Assembly: GCA_035341855.1 (NCBI GenBank)
Contig: DAOQWA010000006.1
Coordinates: 40,975-104,974, forward strand
Source: QQVM01 sp035341855
Lineage (GTDB): Bacteria; Bacteroidota; Bacteroidia; AKYH767-A; 2013-40CM-41-45
Direction of reading: 5' to 3'
DNA length: 64,000 nt
Part shown: positions 53,262-62,179 of the stretch, piece after piece
Numbering within the stretch: the stretch's first letter is position 1
Layout: every line of letters starts with the position of its first letter
Position numbers and translations under genes: made by a program
The notes under the pieces: model-generated
Seen by the model: the letters and a program-made list of their open reading frames with translations, nothing else
Told to the model about the DNA's origin: nothing
Database searches by the model: none

Positions 53262-53885
53262 TTATATTTTATTGAATATGTTTGATAAATTTTCCTCTTT
53301 GAAATCGCCCTCTTTGCCTTTAGCACATTTAGTGACAAGGTAAAGAAAAGATTTGTATGAATCTTTCATAAGCTCAACCCAGCCACCGATACAGGCATCA
53401 ACAATTCCATTCTTCAATAATAAACTAATATAGCTGACTTGATTAGAAATATTATAGCTTTCTGAAATGAAAAACACAGATTCACCCTTAAACTTATTGC
53501 GAATGCAAATTTCTCCGATCAGGATATTGGGTAAAGTATAAACAAACACTGAAGGACTGGCTACACCCTTCATCAGCATGTTTTGAAATTTAATATCTGT
53601 GTCCAAACTTGAGCTTTTATTTGAAATAACTAGTCCAACTTTTGTTTTATCAATCGATTCTAAGGCATTTGTATTCTGAAACAAGTATTCAGAGGTCATA
53701 AATCCCAGTTTAGATAAAGAGTCCATTTTATGAAACTTAGGGTATCCCGGGCTTAAGGAAGCATATGCTACATCCATCAATTCATCGAATGATCCTGCAA
53801 CCAAACCCGGAAGTGATTCACCATTCCTGATAATTCTCCCCTTACTAATCCCTGCAAATGCTTCTATACAGTACTGATCAATCAT
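53262..53885 (-). CDS. Half-length ketosynthase-like protein
   Basis: 207 residues resembling only the N-terminal half of a KAS: KFHKMDSLSKLGFMTSEYLF, VGLVISNKSSSLDTDIKFQN, SPSVFVYTLPNILIGEICI and DACIGGWVELM follow the strand and helix order of the thiolase-fold core. The catalytic cysteine position (around FISESYNISNQV) is not conserved, and the C-terminal half with both histidines is missing. The gene is intact with tight neighbours (2-nt and 6-nt gaps), so it is probably functional as a scaffold, ACP-binding or gating partner rather than a broken gene. Confidence 0.7.
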   Translation of the reverse strand: MIDQYCIEAFAGISKGRIIRNGESLPGLVAGSFDELMDVAYASLSPGYPKFHKMDSLSKLGFMTSEYLFQNTNALESIDKTKVGLVISNKSSSLDTDIKFQNMLMKGVASPSVFVYTLPNILIGEICIRNKFKGESVFFISESYNISNQVSYISLLLKNGIVDACIGGWVELMKDSYKSFLYLVTKCAKGKEGDFKEENLSNIFNKI

Positions 53886-53887
53886 TC

Positions 53888-55126
53888 TTATTCAATTGTA
53901 CTTTCGATCCTGATTACTTTTGACAAAGTTTGAAGCAGTTGCTCATGCTTTTTCACGAATGGATTATCCAGATCCCAGACATATCCGGCAAGGACTGAAC
54001 ATATTTGTTGTTTTATCTCGGGATTCGTTGTTTTAGAGAAGAATATATCATGCAAACTTCCATCATACCATCCTGTAACATATGATCTGAATGTATTTAT
54101 CCCTTGTAGCATATATTGTGTGTAGTCCCTCTCCCAATCAACAGGTTTATCATTCAAAAATGCAGTAACCAGTTTAGCAGCCCTGTTACCCGATTCCATA
54201 GCAAAGGTGACGCCTGAGGAGAATACAGGATCCAAAAACTCAGTAGCATTGCCACAGAGTACAAATCCATCTCCATACAATTTCTTTGTAGAAATTGCGT
54301 AACCTTCGATGCTTCTTGGTGCCATCACCATTTCCTCATCTTTAAATCGCTCTGAGGTATTCTCATTCAAGTCACACAATTTGCGCATCAAATGCACCGG
54401 ATCTTTCGGGAGAGAATAATAAAACTGAGGATCTCCGACATAGCCAACGGATGTCGTTCCATTTGAGAATGGGATTATCCATATCCAGGTACGTTTTTCA
54501 TGAACAATAACGGTGATTCGATTTCCATCAATACCTCCAGGTCTTTTACCATCGGTAAAGTGCACAAAATGTGATCTTCTCGCTTCAAAATTTGAAGGCT
54601 TGTCAAGGTTGAACATGCGAGGAATTACCCTTCCATATCCACTTGCATCAACAATGAAACGAGCTTCGACTTTCTTTTCACCACCGTTAGGCTTGACAAC
54701 GGTAGTCACAGATTTAGTACCATTAAACTCTATTGTGCTGACAACTGAACCGTATTCAACAGAAACCCCTTGCCTGGCAACTTCATCAGCCATTACCTTA
54801 TCAAACTGCGCCCTTGGAACCTGCCATGTCCATTTCCATCCGTCCGAAAATTGATCTGCAAAATTGAAGTCGCAAATTTCATCTCCGCGAACAAATTTTG
54901 CTCCGAACTTTTCCTGAAATTTTTCGGCCTTAATTCTTTCCAATAAACCGGCCTCATCAAGATGGTCCATAACGCGTGGTAACAAGCTTTCACCTATGAC
55001 AAATCTTGGGAAAATTTCTTTCTCAACAATTTTGATTTTAAAACCCTGCCTGTTCAATAATGCTGCGGCAATACTACCTGCCGGACCTGCACCTATTACC
55101 AATACGTCAACCTTTTCGGTTTTCAT
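53888..55126 (-). CDS. Flavin-dependent halogenase-family oxidoreductase
   Basis: 412 residues. The FAD loop GAGPAGS (12-18), the FPRFVIGESLLPRV region (39-52), and the halogenase-diagnostic W-x-W-x-IP as WIWIIP (214-219) are present. Lys73 in FQEKFGAKF aligns with the lysine that guides hypochlorous acid in phenol/pyrrole halogenases. Family members lacking W-x-W-x-IP are hydroxylases or reductases. Chlorinated flexirubins are known from nature, so ring chlorination of the phenol is a fair prediction. A geranylgeranyl-reductase-like activity cannot be excluded. It lies between the methyltransferase and the half-length KS. Confidence 0.8.
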   Translation of the reverse strand: MKTEKVDVLVIGAGPAGSIAAALLNRQGFKIKIVEKEIFPRFVIGESLLPRVMDHLDEAGLLERIKAEKFQEKFGAKFVRGDEICDFNFADQFSDGWKWTWQVPRAQFDKVMADEVARQGVSVEYGSVVSTIEFNGTKSVTTVVKPNGGEKKVEARFIVDASGYGRVIPRMFNLDKPSNFEARRSHFVHFTDGKRPGGIDGNRITVIVHEKRTWIWIIPFSNGTTSVGYVGDPQFYYSLPKDPVHLMRKLCDLNENTSERFKDEEMVMAPRSIEGYAISTKKLYGDGFVLCGNATEFLDPVFSSGVTFAMESGNRAAKLVTAFLNDKPVDWERDYTQYMLQGINTFRSYVTGWYDGSLHDIFFSKTTNPEIKQQICSVLAGYVWDLDNPFVKKHEQLLQTLSKVIRIESTIE

Positions 55127-55132
55127 GTTTTT

Positions 55133-56209
55133 TTATTTACGGCATTTCATCATTGAATGGCAAATACCGATCCTGTCAATTCTTTCAACGAATGAAAAAC
55201 CGGCTTTTCGGATCAAAGCAGTGAATAGTTCTGAGTGATACATTTGACTATTTCCATTTGCAATAGCTGTGAAATACAGTGATGTCATTTGCAAGCAAAA
55301 AGCGGAGACTTCATAAGTTTGCTTATCCCATAAAGGCTCAAGAATAATAACCTGACCATTTTCATCTATAGCATCATAACAGCGCTTGAGAATTGAAACT
55401 ATTTCGTCTTCAGAAAAACAGTCCAGAAACTGGCTCATCCAGATTACATCAAAACCTTTTGGAAGTGGCGTGTTTTTATCCAGCAAATCAATCTCAAAAA
55501 ATTCCGCTCTATCTGCAAATCCATTATTACTTATTGTTTGTTTGGCGATGTTTAGCTGCCCCGGAAGGTCTGCAATGCCAACCTTAATATCAGGAGAATG
55601 GTTAAAGCATTGCAAGGCCCATTTCCCTGTATTCCCACCTATATCAAGTATTTTCTTTGGGGAAGATTTAAAAACATTTTCTAATACTACAGGAAAGGAA
55701 TCGCTGCTATAATAGTGATCAAAAGCAAACCAACTTTTCCTGACATGCTCAGGCAAGTGTGCAAGTGCTTCATAAACGGTTTTCCATTCACCAAACACTT
55801 TTAATCCTTCAGGCTTTCCGCTCAGAAGAGATTTATCAAGATCAAATAGGCCTTCATAACAAACGTCATGGGTAAAATCCATATTTGCGATTGTCATTTT
55901 GTCGTGCAAAATAAAGTATCCTGTCCTGGTTAATGCATACATACCATCTTCAAGAGTTATTAGTCCTATTCCCAATCCTGCTTCCAGTAAGACACGCACA
56001 CTATAAACAGACAGGCTGGTTTTACTTTGTATAGCTTCAGCTGATATACCTTGTTCACCGCTATCTTCAATTATGCTCAGTAAACCAAAATTACGTAGAG
56101 CTCTTGAACTTTGAAAAACAAAGGGTGCGAAGGCGATTTGCTGTGCATAGATCTTAGAATCCATTGCATTCCTTGTATCCTTCTGAAACATTTCGATTAC
56201 TTCTTGCAT
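55133..56209 (-). CDS. O-methyltransferase-like SAM enzyme of the aryl polyene cluster
   Basis: 358 residues. The N-terminal winged-helix dimerisation domain (about 20-110; ALRNFGLLSII, GLITLEDGMYALTRTGYFIL) is typical of plant-type and hydroxyneurosporene O-methyltransferases; the class I SAM domain follows, with ILDIGGNTGKWALQ (motif I) and VIWMSQFLDCFSEDE. No clear catalytic His-Glu pair of classical O-methylation is seen, so C-methylation of the aromatic ring, as found in flexirubins, is possible. The start may also be the ATG at 56191 or the ATG at 56164. Gaps of 14 and 6 nt show operon membership. Confidence 0.8.
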   Translation of the reverse strand: MQEVIEMFQKDTRNAMDSKIYAQQIAFAPFVFQSSRALRNFGLLSIIEDSGEQGISAEAIQSKTSLSVYSVRVLLEAGLGIGLITLEDGMYALTRTGYFILHDKMTIANMDFTHDVCYEGLFDLDKSLLSGKPEGLKVFGEWKTVYEALAHLPEHVRKSWFAFDHYYSSDSFPVVLENVFKSSPKKILDIGGNTGKWALQCFNHSPDIKVGIADLPGQLNIAKQTISNNGFADRAEFFEIDLLDKNTPLPKGFDVIWMSQFLDCFSEDEIVSILKRCYDAIDENGQVIILEPLWDKQTYEVSAFCLQMTSLYFTAIANGNSQMYHSELFTALIRKAGFSFVERIDRIGICHSMMKCRK

Positions 56210-56223
56210 ATGTATAAATTAAA

Positions 56224-57381
56224 TTATTTAGTTTTTGAAAAAATGAGAGTAGCATTGCAACCACCAAAACCTGATGCCATTTTCAGGCAATTACTTATAT
56301 TCTTTTCTGTATTTTCTGTACATACATTTACTTTGGGCATTAGCCCTGCTTCCGAAAACCCTGCCGTAGAAATTAACAGGCCCTTCTTCATTGACTCAAT
56401 ACTGATTATTGATTCAAGTAAACCTGCTGCACCTAATGTATGTCCGAAGTAACCTTTCAAACTATTTAGCGGAACATCTTGCAAGCCTGCAAAATTGATT
56501 GCCTTTGCTTCCATTTCATCATTGTATGGTGTTGCTGTTCCATGAGCAGAAATAAAATCAATATCATTTGACTTTAAATTATTACTCGTCAATGTTCGAT
56601 TTATTGCCATGCCCAACTCTTCTCCGGTTCTGGACGGACCTGATATGTGATTGGCATCGTTGCTCATCGCACCTGAACCTATTTTGATCTGATCGTCCTG
56701 AAATGAAGGATTCTTTAGAACTGACAGCACCATGGTAGCTGCAGCTTCTCCCAAATTAATACCATCACGGTCAGAAGAAAATGGTTTACAAAAGCCCGGA
56801 CTTAAGGCAAGGAAAGACTGAAATCCTGAAAAAACGAAGGAGCCAATCGTATCAGCACCTACCACGATAGCGTTCTCATATTGTCCTGAACTCAACAACC
56901 TTTGTGCTACGATCAATGCCGCCAGTCCGGAGATACAGGCATTTGAAACGACAAGAGGTTCGTTAGGGTTCATGAAATACTGTTGCACTTTTTTTGCAGA
57001 TGTAAACAGTTCAAGGTTTTCCGCTTTTTTCTTACTTTCATCTGCGTCTTCAAGCAAGGCTATATTTCCTTTGGTTGTAGAAATGATGAACAAGGTGGTT
57101 GCAGATGCCGGATCGATATTTGAATCCTTGAGTGCTGATTTGATAGACGATGTAACAAGTTGTTCAAATTTTGTCAATTCTGACATTTTCGCATGGTCAA
57201 CTTCTAAAGATTCCATTTGTTGGTCGGAAATCAAAGAAGCCCAGGCTTCAACTCCACCAAATTTTTCTGCACGGTGACCTTTCACACCTTTTTCTCCGGA
57301 TATTATCCGTTGAAAGTTTTCTTCAGTTGAAAACCCCAATGGAGAATGAATATTTGTACCATGAACAAAAACAGGCCGCAT
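56224..57381 (-). CDS. 3-oxoacyl-ACP synthase, second active KAS
   Basis: 385 residues. SNACISGLAAL (Cys149), SAHGTATPYNDEMEAKA (His) and LNSLKGYFGHTLGAAGLLE (Lys and His) complete the catalytic set, and the C-terminal SGFGGCNATL is normal. The active-site flank NACISG differs from the two other active KAS of the cluster (TACSSS and AACASG), so it likely has its own chain or starter preference. It follows the 4HBT thioesterase gene after 9 nt. Confidence 0.9.
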   Translation of the reverse strand: MRPVFVHGTNIHSPLGFSTEENFQRIISGEKGVKGHRAEKFGGVEAWASLISDQQMESLEVDHAKMSELTKFEQLVTSSIKSALKDSNIDPASATTLFIISTTKGNIALLEDADESKKKAENLELFTSAKKVQQYFMNPNEPLVVSNACISGLAALIVAQRLLSSGQYENAIVVGADTIGSFVFSGFQSFLALSPGFCKPFSSDRDGINLGEAAATMVLSVLKNPSFQDDQIKIGSGAMSNDANHISGPSRTGEELGMAINRTLTSNNLKSNDIDFISAHGTATPYNDEMEAKAINFAGLQDVPLNSLKGYFGHTLGAAGLLESIISIESMKKGLLISTAGFSEAGLMPKVNVCTENTEKNISNCLKMASGFGGCNATLIFSKTK

Positions 57382-57390
57382 GATCTTTAT

Positions 57391-57810
57391 TTAGAAAACT
57401 AAATGTTTCTTTTTCCATTCTTCGAAAAAAGCCGGACATGATAACTGAAGTTCCTTTGTGTCCTTTTCGAGAAATACCTGAACACTGTATCCCACAGCAA
57501 GCACTGACTGCGAAGCAGGATCGAATATCTTATAGTTGAAGTTTATCTTAGCGGCAGGATTATAGATATATGTAGTCTCAACAATTGCGGTGTCTCCATA
57601 TTTTAACGATCTTTTATAATCGCAATGAATACTGACGAGTGGAGCTATGAAACCCAATTTGTACATTCCCAGGTAAGAGAGATCATAACGCTCGCCAAAA
57701 GCTTCACGTCCATCCTCAAAATATCTCAGGTAATGTCCATGCCAAACTATTCCCAAAGGATCAGCTTCGTTAAAACGAACTTTCACTAAATGTTTATCCG
57801 ATAATTTCAT
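57391..57810 (-). CDS. 4HBT-type thioesterase of the aryl polyene cluster
   Basis: 139 residues with one hot-dog domain. VRFNEADPLGIVWHGHYL (11-28) includes Asp17, the usual catalytic residue, and the FEDGREAFGERYDLSY helix follows. Aryl polyene and flexirubin clusters often hold such a thioesterase, either for releasing the polyene acid or for clearing misloaded ACP. It starts after an 84-nt gap behind the secreted protein gene, the largest gap within the cluster, where a secondary promoter could lie, although I found no consensus match. Confidence 0.85.
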   Translation of the reverse strand: MKLSDKHLVKVRFNEADPLGIVWHGHYLRYFEDGREAFGERYDLSYLGMYKLGFIAPLVSIHCDYKRSLKYGDTAIVETTYIYNPAAKINFNYKIFDPASQSVLAVGYSVQVFLEKDTKELQLSCPAFFEEWKKKHLVF

Positions 57811-57894
57811 AGAATTTTCTCAACCCTCAAAAGCATCTGTTCAATTTACAGGTCAAAAAAAATCAACACCTGAAATCAACGCTACATTTATAAC

Positions 57895-58536
57895 TTATTT
57901 AGAGTACTTCTTCTTCCAGCTATTATATAATTTACCCTTGATATCTTTCAATGTCGCGTAGAATGAACCTGCCCAATAGTTTCTGAATCCAAATCCGGCC
58001 GCCTTTCCGGTCACCCTTTCCGTGAGCAAAACAGAAGATGTCTTCATGTCGATAAATGTGACCCAATAGGATCCCATTTCATCATTCTTACTCAGCGCCT
58101 CTGTAATAAAAACCAATCCAATACCTGAGCCTTTAATTTTATAATTTTTTACAGTCTCTGCGATAGTCTCCTTAGTGAACCTGGTCATATCCTTAGAGTC
58201 TGATGAAATTACCTTATCCGTATTCATATCAGCATTAACCTTCTCAATATAGCTAAGATTCGAAGGAATATTCTGCTTGTTGAATGCTGCCGTGAGATTA
58301 TACTTCTTAGGTTCTCTGAGATAAAGATCATTCCAGGTCTTGGCATAGTCATCAAGTTGTGTCGCACTGACATCTAATGGACCGATGAATTTCATCCCGG
58401 AATAATCAACACCAAGCCAGGTAATTTCTGTTTCGCCCAGAAAAATGTCGGCAACAGATTGTGCAGAGCTTTGCTTTGCGAATATTCCTGCACACAATAG
58501 AATGATAATAGATGAAATAGATTTTACTTTTTTCAT
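57895..58536 (-). CDS. Exported protein of unknown function in the aryl polyene cluster
   Basis: 213 residues with a signal peptide (about 1-25, ending QSSAQ). The mature part has conserved-looking segments ADIFLGETEITWLGVDYSG and AAGFGFRNYWAGSFYATLK and ends in a basic tail. No known family was recognised. It overlaps the upstream dehydratase-like gene by 4 nt, so it belongs to the operon, and its export suggests work in the periplasm or at the outer membrane on the finished pigment. Confidence 0.7.
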   Translation of the reverse strand: MKKVKSISSIIILLCAGIFAKQSSAQSVADIFLGETEITWLGVDYSGMKFIGPLDVSATQLDDYAKTWNDLYLREPKKYNLTAAFNKQNIPSNLSYIEKVNADMNTDKVISSDSKDMTRFTKETIAETVKNYKIKGSGIGLVFITEALSKNDEMGSYWVTFIDMKTSSVLLTERVTGKAAGFGFRNYWAGSFYATLKDIKGKLYNSWKKKYSK

Positions 58537-58973
58537 GATTTCAGATTTTCAGGTAATAAAAATATTCTCATTTCACATTTAACAATTTCTTCATTGTTCA
58601 ACATAACCTTACCGGATACGATGGTTACATCAAGAACCTTATTAATAATGGTTACCTCTGTTCGAATTTCTTTACCTACCGGAGCCAGCTTTGACACCTC
58701 CAGATTCTTTATAGCAGCAATGAACCCGATCGGTACTTTTTTATCCTCCTTTTTACAATTATAACCTACACCTGCAGCAGCAGTTTGAGCAATATTTTCC
58801 ACTAATCCGCTTTCAGTGAGGTGGCCATCTTCACAAAATACGCAAGTTGACTGAACTGTCAAACCGCTGATCGAAGTAGTTTCATCTCCATAAATAAATT
58901 TGTCGATCATAACCACAGGATGCCTCTGAGGAATCAGTTCAAGTAATTCATTTCCAGAAATTAACACCTCCAT
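58533..58973 (-). CDS. FabA/FabZ-like dehydratase (ApeP-type)
   Basis: 146 residues with a hot-dog fold. ELIPQRHPVVMIDKFIYG at the N-terminus and the long helix segment ESGLVENIAQTAAAGVGYNC place it among hydroxyacyl-ACP dehydratase-like proteins of aryl polyene clusters. The HPVVMID block supplies a His; the second catalytic acid is probably the Glu of ESGLVENIAQ. It may act with the FabZ-like protein at 48380-48778 as a two-subunit dehydratase, as reported for aryl polyene enzymes. It overlaps the next gene by 4 nt. Confidence 0.8.
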   Translation of the reverse strand: MEVLISGNELLELIPQRHPVVMIDKFIYGDETTSISGLTVQSTCVFCEDGHLTESGLVENIAQTAAAGVGYNCKKEDKKVPIGFIAAIKNLEVSKLAPVGKEIRTEVTIINKVLDVTIVSGKVMLNNEEIVKCEMRIFLLPENLKS

Positions 58974-58976
58974 TGA

Positions 58977-59858
58977 CTATTTCTTTGACCAAAAATTATA
59001 ATAATTAAACCACTGTTCAGGATAAATTCTGAGCATTTCTTCAAGGTTTGCTGTATAAGCTTTCAATATACTCTGAATTGTAGCATCCTTTTCAGCATAA
59101 AAATACTTCAATTCAGTGGAATAAAAATGATAATGTGAAGGACTTTCTTTAAATGAATGTACAAATGCCACCGGGACTTTCAATTTTAAACATAGTAAAA
59201 AAGGTCCTTCAGGAAATAATGCTTTCCCCCCAAACAATTCACCTTCAATGGTCTTATTTCCTTCAAGAAATCGATCGGCATGCATGCACACAATTTCGTT
59301 GGCAGAAAGAGCCTGACTAATCTTATAAATATGCGAAAGATCCTCTTTCACGTAGATCACATTGAAGGTTCTCTTTCCGGTAACTTCATCCAGGTACTTT
59401 TTTATCCTGGCATCTTCACCATCATACATGAGGATATTTATTCGGGCTTCAAGTCGTTTCAGCATATGCCCGGCTGCTTCCCAATTTCCTACGTGTGCGC
59501 TGAGCAATATCCCGCCTTTTCCTTCTCTCACTATCTTATGAAGGTTTTCTTCACCGCTAAAATCGAAAGTGAAGCTAGCCCCTGCCTTTGACATTAAAGC
59601 CACTTTGTCAAGTAGTGTTTGTCCGAAGCGATAATAGTTGGTATAAAGTAATACGACTGACCTGATAACACTAAGCCCTAATCTTTGCCTGTAAAAATAA
59701 TATATGGGTTTTGAGCTGTGGAGAGAGAAAAAGAAATAATATGAAGCGACAAAGCGCAGGACGAAGTAGCAGAACCGCAGTCCGAATGTTCTTATCAGAA
59801 AAACAAATATCTTGTATCCAAGCGTATTGGCCTGAGACCTGCCTTTCCAGGTAGTCAT
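58977..59858 (-). CDS. LpxL/HtrB-like lipid acyltransferase
   Basis: 293 residues of the LPLAT/HtrB family with an N-terminal membrane helix (about 15-45). AHVGNWEAAGHML contains the H-x4-E catalytic motif (His122, Glu127), followed by CMHADRFLEG and LFGGKALFPEGPFLL. Classical members add acyl chains to lipid A. In aryl polyene and flexirubin clusters such enzymes are thought to transfer the ACP-bound polyene to the anchoring lipid or alcohol. It sits 6 nt after ACP 2, its likely donor. Confidence 0.87.
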   Translation of the reverse strand: MTTWKGRSQANTLGYKIFVFLIRTFGLRFCYFVLRFVASYYFFFSLHSSKPIYYFYRQRLGLSVIRSVVLLYTNYYRFGQTLLDKVALMSKAGASFTFDFSGEENLHKIVREGKGGILLSAHVGNWEAAGHMLKRLEARINILMYDGEDARIKKYLDEVTGKRTFNVIYVKEDLSHIYKISQALSANEIVCMHADRFLEGNKTIEGELFGGKALFPEGPFLLCLKLKVPVAFVHSFKESPSHYHFYSTELKYFYAEKDATIQSILKAYTANLEEMLRIYPEQWFNYYNFWSKK

Positions 59859-59864
59859 CGCAAA

Positions 59865-60119
59865 TTACTTTACCTCTTCGCCAACTCTGGCATGAACATA
59901 ATCGTAGAAATTCTGAAAAGTATGAATGTCAGCGAAATCTTCAGGTTTAACTTTAAACCCGAAATTGCTTTCAATAACAACCACAAGATCTATATAATCC
60001 AGGCTGTCTAATTCTAATGTTTCCCTCAGATTTGCTTCCGGGACGATTTTTTCAGCTTCTACTTCGAACTCCTCTACCAGAAAACCGTTGATCTTTTCTA
60101 TTATTTCTGAACTATCCAT
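59865..60119 (-). CDS. Acyl carrier protein 2 of the aryl polyene cluster
   Basis: 84 residues from the ATG at 60119. The phosphopantetheine site is LELDSLDYIDLVVVIE with Ser39, and the helix pattern is normal. An ATG further upstream (60176) would lie inside the ketosynthase gene and add 19 residues unlike an ACP, so the shorter start is chosen; it follows the KAS stop after a single base (TAA-C-ATG). It probably carries the chain for the KAS encoded before it and hands it to the acyltransferase encoded after it. Confidence 0.93.
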   Translation of the reverse strand: MDSSEIIEKINGFLVEEFEVEAEKIVPEANLRETLELDSLDYIDLVVVIESNFGFKVKPEDFADIHTFQNFYDYVHARVGEEVK

Positions 60120-60120
60120 G

Positions 60121-61347
60121 TTATATACCGTTCCACTTTTTGACAATAATCGAAGAATTTGTCCCTCCGAAACCAAATGAATTAGATAAAAAGACGTCTA
60201 TTTTTTTATCCGTTGTTTTGGCAATAATATTCAATTTCGCTGAATCTTCGTCAGGGTTTTCAAAATTTATATTCGGGGCAATGAAATTTTCCTGCATCAT
60301 CAGCATAGAATAGACTATTTCACTGGCGCCTGCCATCCAGCACTCATGACCCGTCATCGACTTTGTGGAGCTGACAGGCGGACGAAATTCCCCAAAAACT
60401 GCATCTATCGCTTTTGCTTCAGTTGCATCACCTGCCGGCGTTGATGTTGCATGTGCATTGATATAATCCACATCTTTTGCAAGTATGCCGCTGTCCTTCA
60501 TAGACATACGCAAAGCACGTACAGGTCCATCCACAGTAGGATTTGATATATGTCCGCCATTCGATGAAAATCCATAACCAATCACCTCAGCCAATATAGT
60601 GGCCCCCCTTCTTTGTGCTGACTCCAGACTTTCAAGAATAACTGTTGCTGCTCCACCACTCGGTACCAATCCGTCACGATCCTTGTCAAAAGGCCTGGAA
60701 GCCCTTGTTGGTTCTGATTCGTGGATGGAAAAGGCTGATAAAGCATCAAAGTTACCCATGGAGAATATATTTACCTCCTGAGCACCACCACAAATGATCA
60801 TGTCCTGCAAACCCTGACTTATAAACAGATAAGCCATTCCGATGGCATGTGAACCGCTGGCGCATGCAGCGCTGATTGTAAAGTTGATGCCTTTCAAACG
60901 AAAGATGGTAGACAAGTTCATTGTCACCGTAGAGTTCATGGTCTGAAACACCGATCCTGAACCTACAAGCATAGTGTCTTTTTTTTGTCGGATGATATCA
61001 GTTGCTTCTATGATGGGTTGAGCCGAGCTATCGTTGCCATAGAGGATCCCTACTTCATTCTCATCAAGATAAGTCTGATCAATTCCTGCATTTTTTAGCG
61101 CTTCTATTGTAGCTATATAAGCAAATTCACCTTGCTCCGGTAGCATGATCCTGGCTCTGCGATCTAACAAGCCTTTTAATGCCGGCCTTTCGACAAATCC
61201 TGTTAATCCGGAACGATAACCGAAGGCTTTACGCTCCTGATCCAAAACGATACCTGACTTTCCCTGATATAAAGAATTTTTAACCTCATCCAGATTTTTA
61301 CCGATACAAGAATAAATTCCCGTGCCGGTAATTACAACTCTTTTCAT
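60121..61347 (-). CDS. 3-oxoacyl-ACP synthase, third active KAS
   Basis: 408 residues with a complete FabB/FabF catalytic set: AACASGSHAIG (Cys162), NAHATSTPAGD (His) and STKSMTGHECWMAGASE (Lys, His). The C-terminal NSFGFGGTNSSI is normal. The HECWMAGA form of the last motif is close to FabB-type (GHSLGAAG in others) and is often seen in aryl polyene and flexirubin KAS. It directly follows fabG and precedes ACP 2. Confidence 0.92.
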   Translation of the reverse strand: MKRVVITGTGIYSCIGKNLDEVKNSLYQGKSGIVLDQERKAFGYRSGLTGFVERPALKGLLDRRARIMLPEQGEFAYIATIEALKNAGIDQTYLDENEVGILYGNDSSAQPIIEATDIIRQKKDTMLVGSGSVFQTMNSTVTMNLSTIFRLKGINFTISAACASGSHAIGMAYLFISQGLQDMIICGGAQEVNIFSMGNFDALSAFSIHESEPTRASRPFDKDRDGLVPSGGAATVILESLESAQRRGATILAEVIGYGFSSNGGHISNPTVDGPVRALRMSMKDSGILAKDVDYINAHATSTPAGDATEAKAIDAVFGEFRPPVSSTKSMTGHECWMAGASEIVYSMLMMQENFIAPNINFENPDEDSAKLNIIAKTTDKKIDVFLSNSFGFGGTNSSIIVKKWNGI

Positions 61348-61371
61348 ACTACAAATTTAAAAAATATATAA

Positions 61372-62100
61372 CTAAGAATAGAGTCCGCCATTGACAGAAA
61401 TGACTTCTCCGTTTACATAGGAGGCTCCTTTTGACGCAAGAAATCCGACGACCGAAGCAACTTCCTCTGCGGTCCCGAACCGTTTCATTGGTATCAATGC
61501 AGAGAGTTGTTTTTCATCAAGATCTCCTGTCATGTCTGTTTTGATGAACCCCGGAGCTACTGCGTTAACAGTAACACCTCTTCGTGCGACCTCCTGTGCA
61601 AGGGCCTTAGAGGCACCGATCATCCCGGCCTTGGCAGCTGAATAGTTAGTCTGCCCCGGCAAGCCTTTTAATCCCGACAATGAAACTACATTTACTATTC
61701 GTCCATATTTTTTAACCAACATTCCATTCAGAATTAGTCTTGTGATATAGAAGAAAGCATTAAGACTTGTATTAAGTACCGTTTCCCATTGCTCCTCACT
61801 CATCCACATAAGAAGATTGTCTTGTCTGATACCGGCATTGTTTACAAGAACTTCTATATGCTTTTCTTTATTATTTTCTATCCATTCTCCTAAGACTTTC
61901 TTGATATCTTCTTTATCTGAAACATCAAATTTCAAAAACTCACAAGTAACGCCGATATCTTCTATCAACTTTTTTGTCTTATTCGCTTCTTCATCATTAC
62001 TCTTATAATTGAGCAAAATATTATAACCCATCCCGGCAAGATGTATACATACTGCCCTTCCAATACCTCTCGAGCCGCCGCTTACAAATGCAAAATTCAT
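61372..62100 (-). CDS. 3-oxoacyl-ACP reductase FabG-like
   Basis: 242 residues of the SDR family. SGGSRGIG (7-14) binds NADP(H), NNAG is at 87-90, and the triad Ser140, Tyr153 and Lys157 lies in VVSLSGLKGLPGQTNYSAAK. FKTDMTG near the end and VNGEVISVNGG at the C-terminus are typical of FabG. It would reduce the beta-keto group after every condensation of the polyene. It is 24 nt before the KAS and 79 nt after the tyrosine ammonia-lyase. Confidence 0.93.
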   Translation of the reverse strand: MNFAFVSGGSRGIGRAVCIHLAGMGYNILLNYKSNDEEANKTKKLIEDIGVTCEFLKFDVSDKEDIKKVLGEWIENNKEKHIEVLVNNAGIRQDNLLMWMSEEQWETVLNTSLNAFFYITRLILNGMLVKKYGRIVNVVSLSGLKGLPGQTNYSAAKAGMIGASKALAQEVARRGVTVNAVAPGFIKTDMTGDLDEKQLSALIPMKRFGTAEEVASVVGFLASKGASYVNGEVISVNGGLYS

Positions 62101-62179
62101 AGTGTAAAATTTAGAGGGAGAATTCTAAGAAGCACTCACCTTTTGAATAATTATAAAAACATCTTGTAAACCAAAGCCT

